From Homalodisca vitripennis (Eukaryota; Arthropoda; Insecta; Hemiptera; Cicadellidae): a stretch of DNA of 64,000 nucleotides. Both the position numbers and the translations under genes were made by a program. Where the stretch lies: assembly GCF_021130785.1 (NCBI RefSeq), contig NC_060208.1, forward strand, positions 54,044,501 through 54,108,500, read 5' to 3'. Below are positions 51,701 through 55,869 of the stretch, piece by piece; within the stretch, counting starts at the first letter, position 1; each line of letters begins with the position of its first letter. Below the pieces are notes generated by a model, which was not told the origin of the DNA, searched no databases, and saw only the letters and a list, made by a program, of their open reading frames with translations.

Positions 51701-53500
51701 CAATGCCGAGTTTGCTAGATATAGCAGGTGTACACTGATATGGAGTGTCACTGCAATGCCAAGTTTCCTAGATATAGCAGGTGTACACTGATATGGTGTG
51801 TCACTGCAATGCTGAGTTTGCTAGATATAGCAGGTGTATACTGATGTGGTGTGTCACTGCAATGCCGAGTTTGCTAGATATAGCAGGTGTACACTGATAT
51901 GGTGTGTCACTGCAATGCTGAGTTCACCAGAGGCGTCAGGTGTATACTGATGTGGTGTGTCACTGTAACGCCGAGTTTGCTAGATATAGCAGGTGTACAC
52001 TGATATGGTGTGTCACTGCAATGCCGAGTTTGCTAGATATAGCAGGTGTACACTGATATGGTGTGTCCCTGCAATGCCGAGTTCACGAGAGGCGTCAGGT
52101 GTATACTGATGTGGTGTGTCACTGCAATGCCGAGTTTGCTAGATATAGCAGGTGTACACTGATATGGAGTGTCACTGCAATGCCGAGTTTGCTAGATATA
52201 GCAGGTGTACACTGATATGGTGTGTCACTGCAATGCTGAGTTCACCAGAGGCGTCAGGTGTATACTGATGTGGTGTGTCACTGTAACGCCGAGTTTGCTA
52301 GATATAGCAGGTGTACACTGATATGGTGTGTCCCTGCAATGCTGAGTTCACCAGAGGCGTCAGGTGTATACTGATGTGGTGTGTCACTGCAATGCCGAGT
52401 TTGCTAGATATAGCAGGTGTACACTGATGTGGTGTGTCACTGCAATGCCGAGTTTGCTAGATATAGCAGGTGTACACTGATGTGGTGTGTCACTGCAATG
52501 CCGAGTTTGCTAGATATAGCAGGTGTACACTGATATGGTGTGTCACTGCAATGCTGAGTTCACCAGAGGCGTCAGGTGTATACTGATATGGTGTGTCACT
52601 GTTTTTCTTTTTGCATTAGGTTTTCATAACCATTTGCACATTTTCTTATATTCTTTTTACTCCTTACTATGAATGCCACAATAGAGTATACTCGGATATT
52701 ATACATATCTTTATTTTAATGAACGACAGTATTTTAGGTTGTCCAATTGGAGTTGTATTATGGGTTTCTGCATCTGAAGTTGTTACTAAAAACCTTAATT
52801 AATTTAATCTTTTGAAATGAAGAGGTTTGTACTTTAGATGTACAACTACACAAAACAAATCCTAGTTGGCATTCATTCAGAATCTCGTGTGCTAATTTGG
52901 AAAAAACTATATATTTACACTTCTGTCAACTCGGTCTGGAGGGAAATATTTACTTGTCGTATTTACACTAAACATGACGCTTCACTAGATGTTTCTTGAT
53001 TTGTAGCTGTGTCCACTTGTATACACAGCCAGAGTTCTACAAGTGTAAAAGAAACAACTGTGTATCAGTTATAGAAATGTCAAACTTTAGTTTTGTGTAA
53101 AAAATGGAGTTTTTAAATGTTCATATCATTCATGTATTTCTTAGAAAACACAGTCGTTATTAAAGAATTGTCAATATACATAATGTAAAAGAATGACTAT
53201 ACAAAATGAATCCAAGACTGAAGGATGACTTGACTTACGTACAAAAGTAGGCCAAGTTAAAGAATATAATTAATATAATACTCTATAAAAACAAGTATAT
53301 CACTCCAGTACGATAAAACCCAAATTCTACAAGAGTATGAGTCTTACCAGGGGACGGATCGGGGATTTCCTGTTTGACCTTGACGGCGGAGGTGGTGACC
53401 TCCGCGACCTGACAAGGAGTAGGTGGCGGTTCCCTCTTGACTTGAGGAGGTGGCGCCGCCTTCAGGCTGACCGGCGTTGTTCGGGAACACCCTGGAGACA
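571..53500 (-). CDS. wge: winged eye (wge) / BAHCC1-TNRC18 family chromatin protein, 14 exons, partial at both ends
   Basis: Fourteen minus-strand exons, 2,969 nt, give one uninterrupted frame of 990 codons; each junction has AG before and GT after the exon and all intron phases agree. The identification rests mainly on the last exon, whose LFYAG, TLDGERG, RPHIHSREEIL segment is, as I remember the family, the signature of the Tudor-like region of BAHCC1/TNRC18 and insect winged eye. It is supported by a short coiled coil (about residues 618-641), two AT-hooks (GRP cores at 665-667 and 777-779) and GLGLL/GLELL motifs. Vertebrate relatives read histone methylation through Tudor and BAH domains; Drosophila Wge is a BAH chromatin protein linked to heterochromatin and eye/wing identity. 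The BAH domain is not in the window and should lie beyond its left edge. The start codon is upstream of 53500 or in an unrecognised exon. Nuclear location and chromatin role are inferred from family membership. Confidence 0.85.
771..2642. other. intron between exons 13 and 14
   Basis: Holds one copy of a diverged interspersed repeat (about 990-1690, described separately) and AT-rich sequence. Around 2030-2190 there is a slightly more complex stretch with no clear exon. Phases of the flanking exons (1 and 1) match without an additional exon. Confidence 0.5.
990..1690. repeat. interspersed repeat, copy 1 (second copy at 48.7-49.7 kb)
   Basis: Blocks in the same order and orientation recur at 48,715-49,690: a TCTGTCT...ACTCGAGAACGAACTGACC block (here 1027-1070, there 48,765-48,810), a CTTATG(C/A)G(T/C)AAC block, an ATTAAATTT...TTCATTT block with an 'agttctatgatg' motif, and a 'cacaggacatct(c/t)' plus 'agcgaag' block near 1530-1590. 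Divergence is high. Class unknown; I see no coding capacity or clear terminal repeats. Confidence 0.55.
2643..2925 (-). CDS. wge: wge exon 13: proline/serine-rich and basic linker
   Basis: Residues 830-923. The acceptor is TGTTCAG above 2925; the exon starts in phase 0 with VKSWCEDEEMEWTSQ and ends in phase 1 at the GCGAG/GTACTG donor (2642-2641). The ORF runs on to a TAG at 2617, which could look like a gene end, but the phase-1 donor joins exactly to the phase-1 exon 14. Content is a short acidic start, a Ser/Pro-rich stretch containing TPTPPPPPL, then a basic part (KSSKKP, VLAKKRRTNS) like a nuclear localisation signal. The TPTPPPPPL peptide also occurs in exon 4. Confidence 0.8.
2926..5477. 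other. intron between exons 12 and 13
   Basis: AT-rich. I see a small hairpin at about 4166-4192 (8-bp arms AACGTCCG/CGGACGTT). A block at about 3430-3660 has mixed composition that may be an old interspersed repeat. No exon seen. Confidence 0.4.
5478..5726 (-). CDS. wge: wge exon 12: second AT-hook
   Basis: Residues 747-829, phase 0 at both ends, 83 codons. It begins VEWGLMSPGKSPPPLS after an ATTGTTCCTCAG acceptor and ends ...LKAEVK at the AAG/GTCAGT donor. The segment QKRKVGRPKKR (core GRP, residues 777-779) is an AT-hook, a minor-groove contact for AT-rich DNA. It is followed by VAKKPRSKSSLVGLLLAKKP, so the exon is strongly basic and probably also carries a nuclear localisation signal. 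Being symmetric (0-0), it could be skipped without a frameshift. Confidence 0.85.
5727..6353. other. intron between exons 11 and 12, with (GA)n at the donor
   Basis: A (GA)n microsatellite at 6334-6350 lies immediately beside the donor, so the intron starts GTAT followed by (CT)n on the coding strand. Otherwise AT-rich, with nothing recognised. Confidence 0.6.
6354..6619 (-). CDS. wge: wge exon 11: first AT-hook
   Basis: Residues 658-746. The acceptor is GTGTCACAG above 6619; phase 1 in, phase 0 out at CAACAG/GTATCT. It opens with GAKRGPGRPRKEKK, a textbook AT-hook (GRP at 665-667), then a proline-rich part (RPRSPSPLSPELPPPVLQPW) and ends ETEQQQ. The full frame is open from acceptor to donor. 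Together with the AT-hook in the next exon it suggests bipartite DNA contact. The donor sits in a (GA)n microsatellite, so intron-end length may vary between individuals. Confidence 0.85.
6990..8321 (+). mobile_element. mariner-family DNA transposon, degenerate
   Basis: The element is 1,332 bp, the usual mariner size. Its 28-bp terminal inverted repeats are identical (left starts CGAGGTGTGATCAAAAAG at 6990; right is the reverse complement ending at 8321) and a TA dinucleotide flanks each side (6988-6989 and 8322-8323), the expected mariner target duplication. The inside carries a broken transposase on the plus strand, opposite to the host gene. Intact ends with a dead gene mean it could move only if a transposase were supplied in trans. 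Confidence 0.93.
7192..8259 (+). pseudogene. mariner transposase pseudogene (D,D34D)
   Basis: Reads from ATG at 7192 to TAA at 8259 only across breaks. The first frame hits TGA at 7264 and coding continues one base out of frame (ETFLMLQEAFGEE). A TAA interrupts at 7712 after WVFGYDVETKA. There is a further frame change near 8010, and another in a T-run near 8055. A short deletion is likely around 7830. Catalytic landmarks are visible: ITGDETWV (first Asp, 7670-7672), LHHDNAPVHSA (second), and DLAPADFF (third, about 34 residues later once frames are corrected). The N-terminal part contains helix-turn-helix-like sequence (LTIREMAEEYNISFGSC). It is not functional as it stands. Confidence 0.9.
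9914..10150 (-). CDS. wge: wge exon 10: coiled-coil segment
   Basis: Residues 579-657, phase 1 at both ends. The acceptor is TCTGTCACAG and the donor is TTCCG/GTTAGT. It begins GWAETDELDDYKSPDRES and contains RERLAELQRLYREKQREL (about residues 618-641), a charged amphipathic helix likely to form a short coiled coil. As I recall, the same helix is conserved in BAHCC1 and TNRC18, which supports the family call. It ends in a Ser-rich tail (SISSDTSSSSS). An upstream in-frame ATG (MFMMDSSVT) belongs to intron sequence and is not needed. Confidence 0.87.
10151..12105. other. intron between exons 9 and 10
   Basis: Strongly AT-rich (runs of A/T throughout 10,600-11,100). I see no exon, transposon end or tandem repeat in it. 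Confidence 0.5.
12106..12497 (-). CDS. wge: wge exon 9: acidic region with SUMO-type motifs
   Basis: Residues 448-578. The acceptor is CATTGTCAG above 12497 (phase 2) and the donor is TCTACAG/GTGAGA (phase 1). After SHSAPLIEPP there are two psi-K-x-E sites embedded in acidic sequence, IKTELEEE and IKEELMSMEEE, of the type used for SUMO attachment. Glu is very frequent through the middle. The end carries IMGGLGLLCDVAHRFIEEE, a hydrophobic helix-like motif comparable to GLELL in the exon before. The frame is open across the whole exon. No enzyme domain is visible; the likely role is protein interaction. Confidence 0.85.
12498..12783. other. intron between exons 8 and 9
   Basis: A 286-bp AT-rich intron with canonical ends; nothing else seen. 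Confidence 0.7.
12784..13016 (-). CDS. wge: wge exon 8: acidic linker with GLELLS motif
   Basis: Residues 371-447. The acceptor is CTGCCCCCAG above 13016, phase 0. The exon reads ATSPVPCLSPVVGGDCPSQ, then an acidic, Ser-rich part (SEDEAPPPAVQQADA; SSDEETGEPEEAEKTE) and ends VDLSGLELLSAASIE, leaving in phase 2 at GAGAG/GTAACT. The LSGLELLS motif resembles an LxxLL-like helix and recurs in related form in the next exon (GLGLLCDVA). SSDEE is a casein-kinase-2-type acidic site. Confidence 0.83.
13164..13256 (-). CDS. wge: wge exon 7: 31-codon exon
   Basis: Residues 340-370, 93 nt, phase 0-0. The acceptor is TTTGTTCCAG and the donor is CACAG/GTAAAT. It encodes an acidic, Pro-containing peptide that starts ESPKEEIQEIPEPIEPQ and ends NCCRSQ. 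It was recognised only because it fills the phase-0 gap between neighbours with good splice sites; it is too short to stand out alone. It could be skipped without breaking the frame. Confidence 0.75.
13257..14876. other. intron between exons 6 and 7
   Basis: AT-rich intron. Open frames on the plus strand near 13,760 have no support. No repeat family recognised. Confidence 0.45.
14877..15116 (-). CDS. wge: wge exon 6: Gln/Ser-rich, hydrophobic-patch region
   Basis: Residues 260-339, 80 codons, phase 0-0. The acceptor is AATGTTGCAG and the donor is ATCAAG/GTAGGA. It opens VLISAQQLTTEAQSLINGQP, continues through VVISHHSQQDSAAVIS and AELLQQPLPLVIGDPF, and ends EQIHLQIK. Composition (Q, S, V, I) resembles low-complexity activation or condensate-forming segments; no folded domain is recognised. 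Confidence 0.82.
15117..15463. other. intron between exons 5 and 6
   Basis: A 347-bp AT-rich intron with canonical ends and no other feature. Confidence 0.65.
15464..15642 (-). CDS. wge: wge exon 5: Ser/Gln-rich region
   Basis: Residues 200-259, phase 1 in, phase 0 out. The acceptor is CCTCTCCCCAG and the donor is GGCTCG/GTAATT. It reads from VMPCAKSSVVIQQLS through SGSAPLLNPQFSA and SVLIQHISGSNSVQPA to IIPQQNTGS. Repeated hydrophobic-Gln motifs (VIQQL, LIQHI) echo exon 6, so the two exons form one low-complexity block. Confidence 0.82.
15643..18915. other. intron between exons 4 and 5
   Basis: Mostly AT-rich, extreme between 17,000 and 18,100. A more complex patch at about 16,160-16,350 and another at 18,150-18,330 show no exon I can defend. 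No tandem repeat or transposon end seen. Confidence 0.45.
18916..19125 (-). CDS. wge: wge exon 4: proline-rich, TPTPPPPPL motif
   Basis: Residues 130-199 with split codons at both ends, phase 1-1. The acceptor is CTTTTGTAG above 19125 and the donor is ATCACAG/GTACAA. The peptide runs DSLQRTIVWPNSPASFPAP, then MTGHLLLDRLVTL and ATPTPPPPPLDKRRPAHG, ending KLEDPSIT. The nine-residue TPTPPPPPL is also present in exon 13. A polyproline run beside basic residues could bind SH3, WW or EVH1-type domains; this is inference. The in-frame ATG of MTGHLLL is a possible internal start for a transcript lacking upstream exons. Confidence 0.82.
21440..21960. repeat. degenerate tandem repeat, about three units of roughly 170-190 bp
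   Basis: Three passages share order and wording: 'ttggaagtgtcaccagaaac' followed by 'tactag' and 'taagatttg' (near 21,555), 'ttggatgtgacaccagacac' with 'taagatttggtaag' (near 21,693), and a looser third ending 'agaatttggtaggaat' (near 21,855). Each is preceded by 'taataagttta'- or 'ataggct'-like words. Old and diverged. Confidence 0.5.
22797..22851. repeat. 33-bp tandem duplication
   Basis: GCACGGGATAAAGCAGATAA occurs at 22,797 and again 33 bp later at 22,830, preceded by a partial copy (GCACGGGATCC). The patch is CpG-containing in otherwise AT-rich DNA and also has the 10-bp palindrome GTAACGTTAC at about 22,753. Function unknown. Confidence 0.75.
24304..24417 (-). CDS. wge: wge exon 3 with tandem (NAGNAG) acceptor
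   Basis: Residues 92-129, phase 1-1. It encodes APIEQNLPLQPPVGYQ then LARDPVSGQLLLISTPTG and ANI; a GYQLARDP..GQ segment fits my memory of the BAHCC1/TNRC18 family. The donor is AATATAG/GTAAGT. The acceptor is doubled, TTTCAGCAG, so the exon can start at 24417 or 24414, adding or omitting one codon (Ala-Ala or Ala before Pro-Ile-Glu). Both choices keep the frame. Confidence 0.82.
25340..26000 (-). repeat. interspersed repeat fragments with an ACCCGCGGCTTC end
   Basis: At 25,345 'actagcaattacccgcggct' begins a block ('aggttttgcacctgtacg', 'caatgttgagtgtgcctt', 'aaatacgttaaaacgtg') that repeats with divergence from about 25,687 ('ctagcagttaccctttgct', 'aggcgttgcacgtgtatg', 'caatgttgagcttgcctt', 'aaatacgtcaaaaagtg'). 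The same terminal word, reverse complemented, ends a block at 56,130-56,153. This resembles a common insect retroelement 3' end; class not proven. Confidence 0.55.
29030..29280. promoter_or_regulatory. GC/CpG-rich block inside intron, possible regulatory island
   Basis: An abrupt GC- and CpG-rich patch (CCCCGCGCGGG, GGCCGCGGTGGCGCGGG, GACCGCCCGCGCTGTGCGC) in AT-rich intron. The minus strand is open for about 60 codons (GGQLLFVTATTGNGPSY) with a donor-like GAG/GTTAGG, but the phase (0) would not fit exons 2 and 3 (phase 1). An enhancer, alternative promoter or CpG-rich repeat is possible; nothing decides between them. Confidence 0.25.
29908..30640. repeat. 87-bp tandem array, about eight units
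   Basis: The unit GTGTGCTGTGAGTCTAGGCA...CTGCAGACTCAG recurs every 87 bp (for example 30,100 and 30,187). About five central copies are nearly identical and the outer ones (29,908-30,100 and after 30,540) have decayed. As 87 is divisible by three, two plus-strand frames stay open for 157-215 codons (repeating LGLLTLPCLHILCIYVY); I regard these as by-products. Confidence 0.92.
34300..34620. repeat. probable diverged relative of the 35.9-kb foldback element
   Basis: Words such as 'aaaacgcatctaaacat', 'aaaaagctcaaaagcgttta' and 'gtattaataaaatgagaca' match, with divergence, 'acgcatccaaacgcttttta' and 'gtgtattaataagatcttcaaaatgagata' in the element at 35,919-36,624. Boundaries are not clear. Confidence 0.4.
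35428..35530 (-). promoter_or_regulatory. candidate internal promoter / alternative first exon of wge
   Basis: A GC-rich block with two GC-box-like sites (GGGGCGGGG and GGGGCGTGG on the plus strand) and an inverted CCAAT box (ATTGGTCG near 35,500), on the minus strand followed by a near-consensus donor CCCG/GTAAGT (35,427-35,426). This would make a first exon ending at 35,428 and splicing to exon 3. An ATG in it (near 35,499) opens a short frame that would end at TAG just inside exon 3, so it would act as an upstream ORF, with the main start probably the Met of MTGHLLL in exon 4. Confidence 0.35.
35919..36624. mobile_element. 706-bp foldback/MITE-like element with long inverted ends
   Basis: The left end (TGTAGTGAAACCCCCTTAAG at 35,921, then CATAAGAACAATGTTAAACC) is mirrored by the right end (reverse complement TGTAGTGAACGACCTTGAGA, then GCATAAGAACAATGTTAAACC) finishing near 36,624. 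Similarity extends about 150 bp inwards on each side, including GCTTTTTAGTTTTTCTT in both arms. There is no coding capacity. It is non-autonomous; the parent family is unknown. Confidence 0.75.
37691..39120. repeat. 123-bp satellite array, left half, about 11-12 units
   Basis: The unit runs TTAACTCGTATCTAGCCTCA ... TATGCTAATATCTTGCCAAT. Spacing is 123 bp in the best copies (GCATGATAAA at 38,641, 38,764 and 38,887). Outer copies on the left and one near 38,400-38,500 are shortened. It is interrupted at 39,123 by a DNA transposon; related units resume at 41,501. Confidence 0.93.
39537..40679 (-). pseudogene. DDE transposase relic (DUF4817-type N terminus)
   Basis: Read on the minus strand from ATG at 40,679: MPYLFTSKEYADKVFIYG, the typical start of a widespread insect transposase family (EYADM.F.YG..nGNA). 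Then come several stops and frame changes, then NPHATIERNFQHS. The SINE interrupts next. After it, LLEDVTLATQRQLYFQHDG follows, with IGRGGPTHWPPRSPDNTPLD and the C-terminal DFCIQGWMKGKVYEVNVNS. The order matches the family (HDGAPAHF, W-GRGGP..WP.RSPDLTPLDFFLWG). The middle third, including part of the catalytic region, is lost or displaced. Not functional. Confidence 0.83.
39955..40150 (-). mobile_element. tRNA-derived SINE nested in the transposon
   Basis: On the minus strand a tRNA-like head (40,145 down to 40,071) has an A-box-like TAGACTAATGG and a B box GGGTTCAAATCCC with the matching T arm, and an anticodon-arm-like CTCGG/CCGAG stem. The acceptor arms pair poorly and the anticodon loop is one base too long, so it is not a working tRNA. 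It is followed by TAATAATAATAAAAACC, a short body (GCACTTCGAAGCCGGTAAAG) and an A/T-rich tail near 39,970. The transposase reading continues on both sides, which places the insertion. Confidence 0.7.
41501..42295. repeat. 118/119-bp satellite array, right half, about five to six units
   Basis: Unit marker 'atgcctattgtatct' lies at 41,711, 41,829, 41,948, 42,067 and 42,185 (spacing 118-119). Words shared with the left array include 'ctcagcat', 'aataaacc', 'tatgctaatatc' and 'gctactgggtg'. The first and last partial units (41,540-41,600 and 42,240-42,290) look more like the 123-bp form, so the two halves are one family with locally homogenised subtypes. Confidence 0.9.
42840..43330. repeat. degenerate C-rich repeat of about 94 bp beside the exon 2 donor
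   Basis: Recurring words on the plus strand: TGCCAAACAGCCGACATTC (42,947), TGCCAAATAATCGACACC (43,038), TGCCGAATAACCGACAACC (43,219), and TCCGACACTCG / TCGGACAATCGCTGAGAC / TCGGACAGTCGTCGAGC (42,999; 43,097; 43,190). Spacing is near 93-98 bp. C is far more frequent than G on this strand. Being just inside the intron, it begins within about 20 bp of the donor at 43,346. Confidence 0.6.
43347..43466 (-). CDS. wge: wge exon 2 (as seen)
   Basis: Residues 52-91, phase 1-1. The acceptor is TGTGTTACAG above 43,466 and the donor is CCTCTAG/GTGAGT. It encodes VNTPAIPVGAVQGGIPVG, IAVARQRSQEIRVKEDP and VMPPLG. RVKEDP contains a psi-K-x-E/D type SUMO site. The ATG of VMPPL is the first in-frame Met in the assembled frame, so it is the earliest start if no coding exon lies upstream of exon 1. 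Confidence 0.82.
43503..43678. repeat. 88-bp tandem duplication, two copies
   Basis: ACTATGTAAAATTATGAAGG starts at 43,503 and again at 43,591; the two 88-bp copies are almost identical through 'gacatat(g/a)atcagttgt'. This is a recent local duplication, about 40 bp above the acceptor of exon 2. Confidence 0.92.
45500..46800. repeat. 141-bp higher-order satellite (four 30-mers plus one 21-mer), about nine units
   Basis: Related 30-bp monomers (GTAGTGTACGTTCACTCAGG..., GTAGTGCACGGTCACTCAGT..., GTAGTGCACGTTCACTCAGC...) and one 21-bp short form (GTACTGCACGGTCACTCACAG) repeat in fixed order; 'cacaggtagtg' recurs at 45,638, 45,779 and 45,920. One unit has an added A near 46,293 that shifts the phase. 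Outer monomers (45,500-45,640 and 46,730-46,800) are more diverged. As 30, 21 and 141 are multiples of three, long frames stay open on both strands (up to 370 codons); I do not count them as genes. Confidence 0.95.
48290..48420. promoter_or_regulatory. GC-rich patch, possible regulatory block
   Basis: A short, very GC/CpG-rich run (GCGCGCGGCGCGCCG, GGCCCGGCGCTGGGCCGG) next to a small repeat of CACTATC and an inverted pair TATCCACTACTGGATA. On the minus strand an ATG (MPAQRRAVAR) is followed by a donor-like CCCG/GTATTG. Nothing ties it to a transcript. Confidence 0.22.
48715..49690. repeat. interspersed repeat, copy 2 (copy 1 at 1.0-1.7 kb)
   Basis: Begins GGGCTGAGCGTTAGCGAAGC; the GCTGAGCGTTAGCGAA word recurs at about 48,877. 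Later blocks match copy 1 in order and strand: CTCGAAAACGAACTAATCC, CATTAGTCTTATGAGCAACC, TTAGTTCTATGATGG, CACAGGACATCTTGAGAA and CAGCGAAGCTTGCC. No coding frame of note. Confidence 0.55.
50760..52605. repeat. 53-bp tandem array, about 35 units, two monomer types
   Basis: CAGGTGTACACTGATATGGT recurs every 53 bp (50,824, 50,877 and onward). The second half of the unit occurs in two forms, GAGTTTGCTAGATATAG and GAGTTCACCAGAGGCGT, and the forms are interspersed in short recurring patterns; GTATACTGATGTGG replaces GTACACTGATATGG mostly after the second form. The array ends abruptly at a unique TTTTTCTTTTTGC near 52,605. Confidence 0.95.
53348..53500 (-). CDS. wge: wge exon 1 (most upstream exon seen)
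   Basis: Residues 1-51, phase 1-1. The acceptor is CATTGTTCTAG above 53,500 and the donor is CCCCTG/GTAAGA. It encodes SPGCSRTTPVSLKAAPPPQ, then VKREPPPTPCQVAEVTTSA and VKVKQEIPDPSP. Two psi-K-x-E motifs (VKRE, VKQE) stand out. There is no ATG in any frame of this exon, and it is entered in phase 1, so at least one further 5' exon must exist. That exon is either outside the window or not recognised. Confidence 0.8.
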
Positions 53501-55030
53501 CTAGAACAATGGGAAAGTGTTAGTGGCAGGGAAAACAACAAACATGGACACATGCGAGATATGCAATACACTGACATTATTGAATATTAAAGAAATACAT
53601 AATATAACGAAAGTTTCTTAGGTTAGCTACGACTAATAAATTTATAGGCATGTAGTTTTTGCAGTCAAATTCAATAACCGACCTCCTTCTTGTTAGGCTT
53701 AAGACGAACTGCTGACATTCTAAACTATCAACTCGAGGCGGTGATATTTTCAAATACGTAACTGTAGGCGAATACGGAAGAGGGTTGAGGTCACAAGTGT
53801 AAAGGTGGATGTAGATGTAATGTGTAATAATTAACATGATACCAACAAAATCGACAGTATACGCAATGTAATTAATAGTCGACACACTTTAATAATTCTT
53901 GATTTCACAAGTCCTGCAGTTTTCTAATAACATAGATTCCAGTTGTTTGTATTTTTGGGCTGGGGAAATTCAATTTCAAACAAGAATCGCAATCCCTTCA
54001 CTATTCGAGAGTGACAAAATATGCGCCTATATAAAACTCCATGTTATAGGATGAGCCACGTGAAAGAAACCCTATTCTGGCGCAATCTAATTTGGAACAA
54101 TCCTAAACACAAACTTCCAGCAGTTTAATTACAGAGGCCCATCAATAGGCATTGTTCGACTGGTAGATTTCCCTCAAAACCCCTCTTCAGCTCCTCCCTG
54201 CGGAATCCGAGCCCCTCACTCACCACTTCAGAAGGCAGAAGAGTTGAGTTGGCAAGGCTAGTCAATGATTACATATACTATGTAATCATTGAGGCTAGTA
54301 TATTCCGCCCAGCCAACTCGCATGTCTAACAAGTTTCCATATTCTAACACTATTTTTACGTAGTTACGCCAATTCAGTTTCTTTAATTCACCTTTTAGAT
54401 TTTATTTCATACAGGAAGGTTTTTTAGTTTTTTTCAAATCAGAACAGTTCAGAAAGTCGACATCGCAGTACAAGGTTAGATATAAAAAAATAGATATGCA
54501 TTTAAAGTTGGCTTTACTATTTCACTGGTACATCGTCAAGTGCTACTGATTTTTTGTATCACTGAACGATAACAAATGTCCGGACATATCTTGTTTCCTT
54601 CACAATCCTTCTATCTTCATAACTAACGTACAACAAACAATAATATGCCATCTCCGTACCTTAGTGACCGTCAGTCAACACGTCAAGTGTTTTAAAACAT
54701 TTTTAAACCAAACGTAACAATCCCAAATAATTTGCATACAAGAATTAAATTTTATTCAGCCGGGCGTGCGAGCCGTGTCCCCGATGGATTATACATCCTT
54801 AAAGCTCCTCCCCTTTCCCAACCATAACTACCTGCCTGATAGTCATGAACTTTTAATAATTTAACTAAGTGCAAAATTATGACTTTAATAGAAATTTGGC
54901 TTTTCTTTTACGTAGGTACATCGCGTTTGGACTCTATCTTTGGTATAAGAGTGCATAAGTACCTAATAAAACTAAATTAATTAAATAAGAATTAAGAACA
55001 CTGGTCATTCTCGTATACTTATTGCAATAT
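53501..55030. other. sequence upstream of the first visible wge exon
   Basis: Mostly AT-rich. It contains a 13-bp-arm hairpin at about 54,265-54,293 and a donor-like GAAGTG/GTGAGT (minus strand) near 54,225, without a supporting acceptor or coding frame. No exon called. Confidence 0.4.
54265..54293. repeat. short perfect inverted repeat
   Basis: CAATGATTACATA, a three-base spacer and TATGTAATCATTG form a perfect 13-bp-arm hairpin; GGCTAGT words flank it on both sides. It may be a cruciform or the footprint of a small element. Confidence 0.8.
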
Positions 55031-55039
55031 ATTAAAAAC

Positions 55040-55732
55040 AAAGTAAAAATTAAAGTTACTTTTTGTGCTGGTCTGTTTGTGTATCAATATTTTCTAAACT
55101 ACTCAAACAGATTTTGATACGGTTTTCACTGTTGGCTTCGATATGAACGATGGCAGATTCCTAGGTATGATATATCAATATTTTAATCATAGAAAGCAGA
55201 GAAAAGTTTTTATCATGCAAAAATTAATATTTTTGAACACCTTCAATACTAATACTGACCAAACCTTAAGACATAAAATAATGTGCTACGGATTCGTACA
55301 TTTCAAAAAGGCCTACAAAAAAGCCCGCGGTGGCATATATCTATCTGCAAAGAATAACCCGCAATAAGCAATTTCCTCTTTTAAAGTTTACATTTTTATT
55401 AGATTTATTAAGCTATTAAGATCAATAAAGTATTCATATCAATACATTAAGATACGTAATATGAGTATTAGGTGTAAATGATAGTTATTATCTAACCTGT
55501 ACTACAAATTTAAAAGACAATATGCAATTTTCTCTTTTAAAGTTAACATTTTTATTAGGTTTATTAAGCTATTAAGATCAATAAAGTATCCATATCAATG
55601 CATTAAGATACGTAATATAAGTATTAGGTGCAAAAGATAAAGTTATAATCTAACCTGTACTACAAATTGAAGAATGTTATAAAGCCCATCTTACTGGTCT
55701 GTTTACAGAAGTAGGTTTCTCAGGTCTGTGTA

Positions 55733-55783
<51 letters not shown>

Positions 55784-55811
55784 TTTGTTATATATATATA
55801 CATAGTTTTTG

Positions 55812-55869
<58 letters not shown>

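Larger units (their letters stand above)
43467..53347. other. 9.9-kb intron between exons 1 and 2, satellite-rich
   Basis: Contains an 88-bp duplication, a possible poison exon near 44.0 kb, the 141-bp higher-order array, a GC-rich patch near 48.3 kb, a diverged interspersed repeat at 48.7-49.7 kb and the 53-bp array. The stretches 44,300-45,480, 46,830-48,200 and 52,620-53,340 are AT-rich; I see nothing defined in them. Confidence 0.6.
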
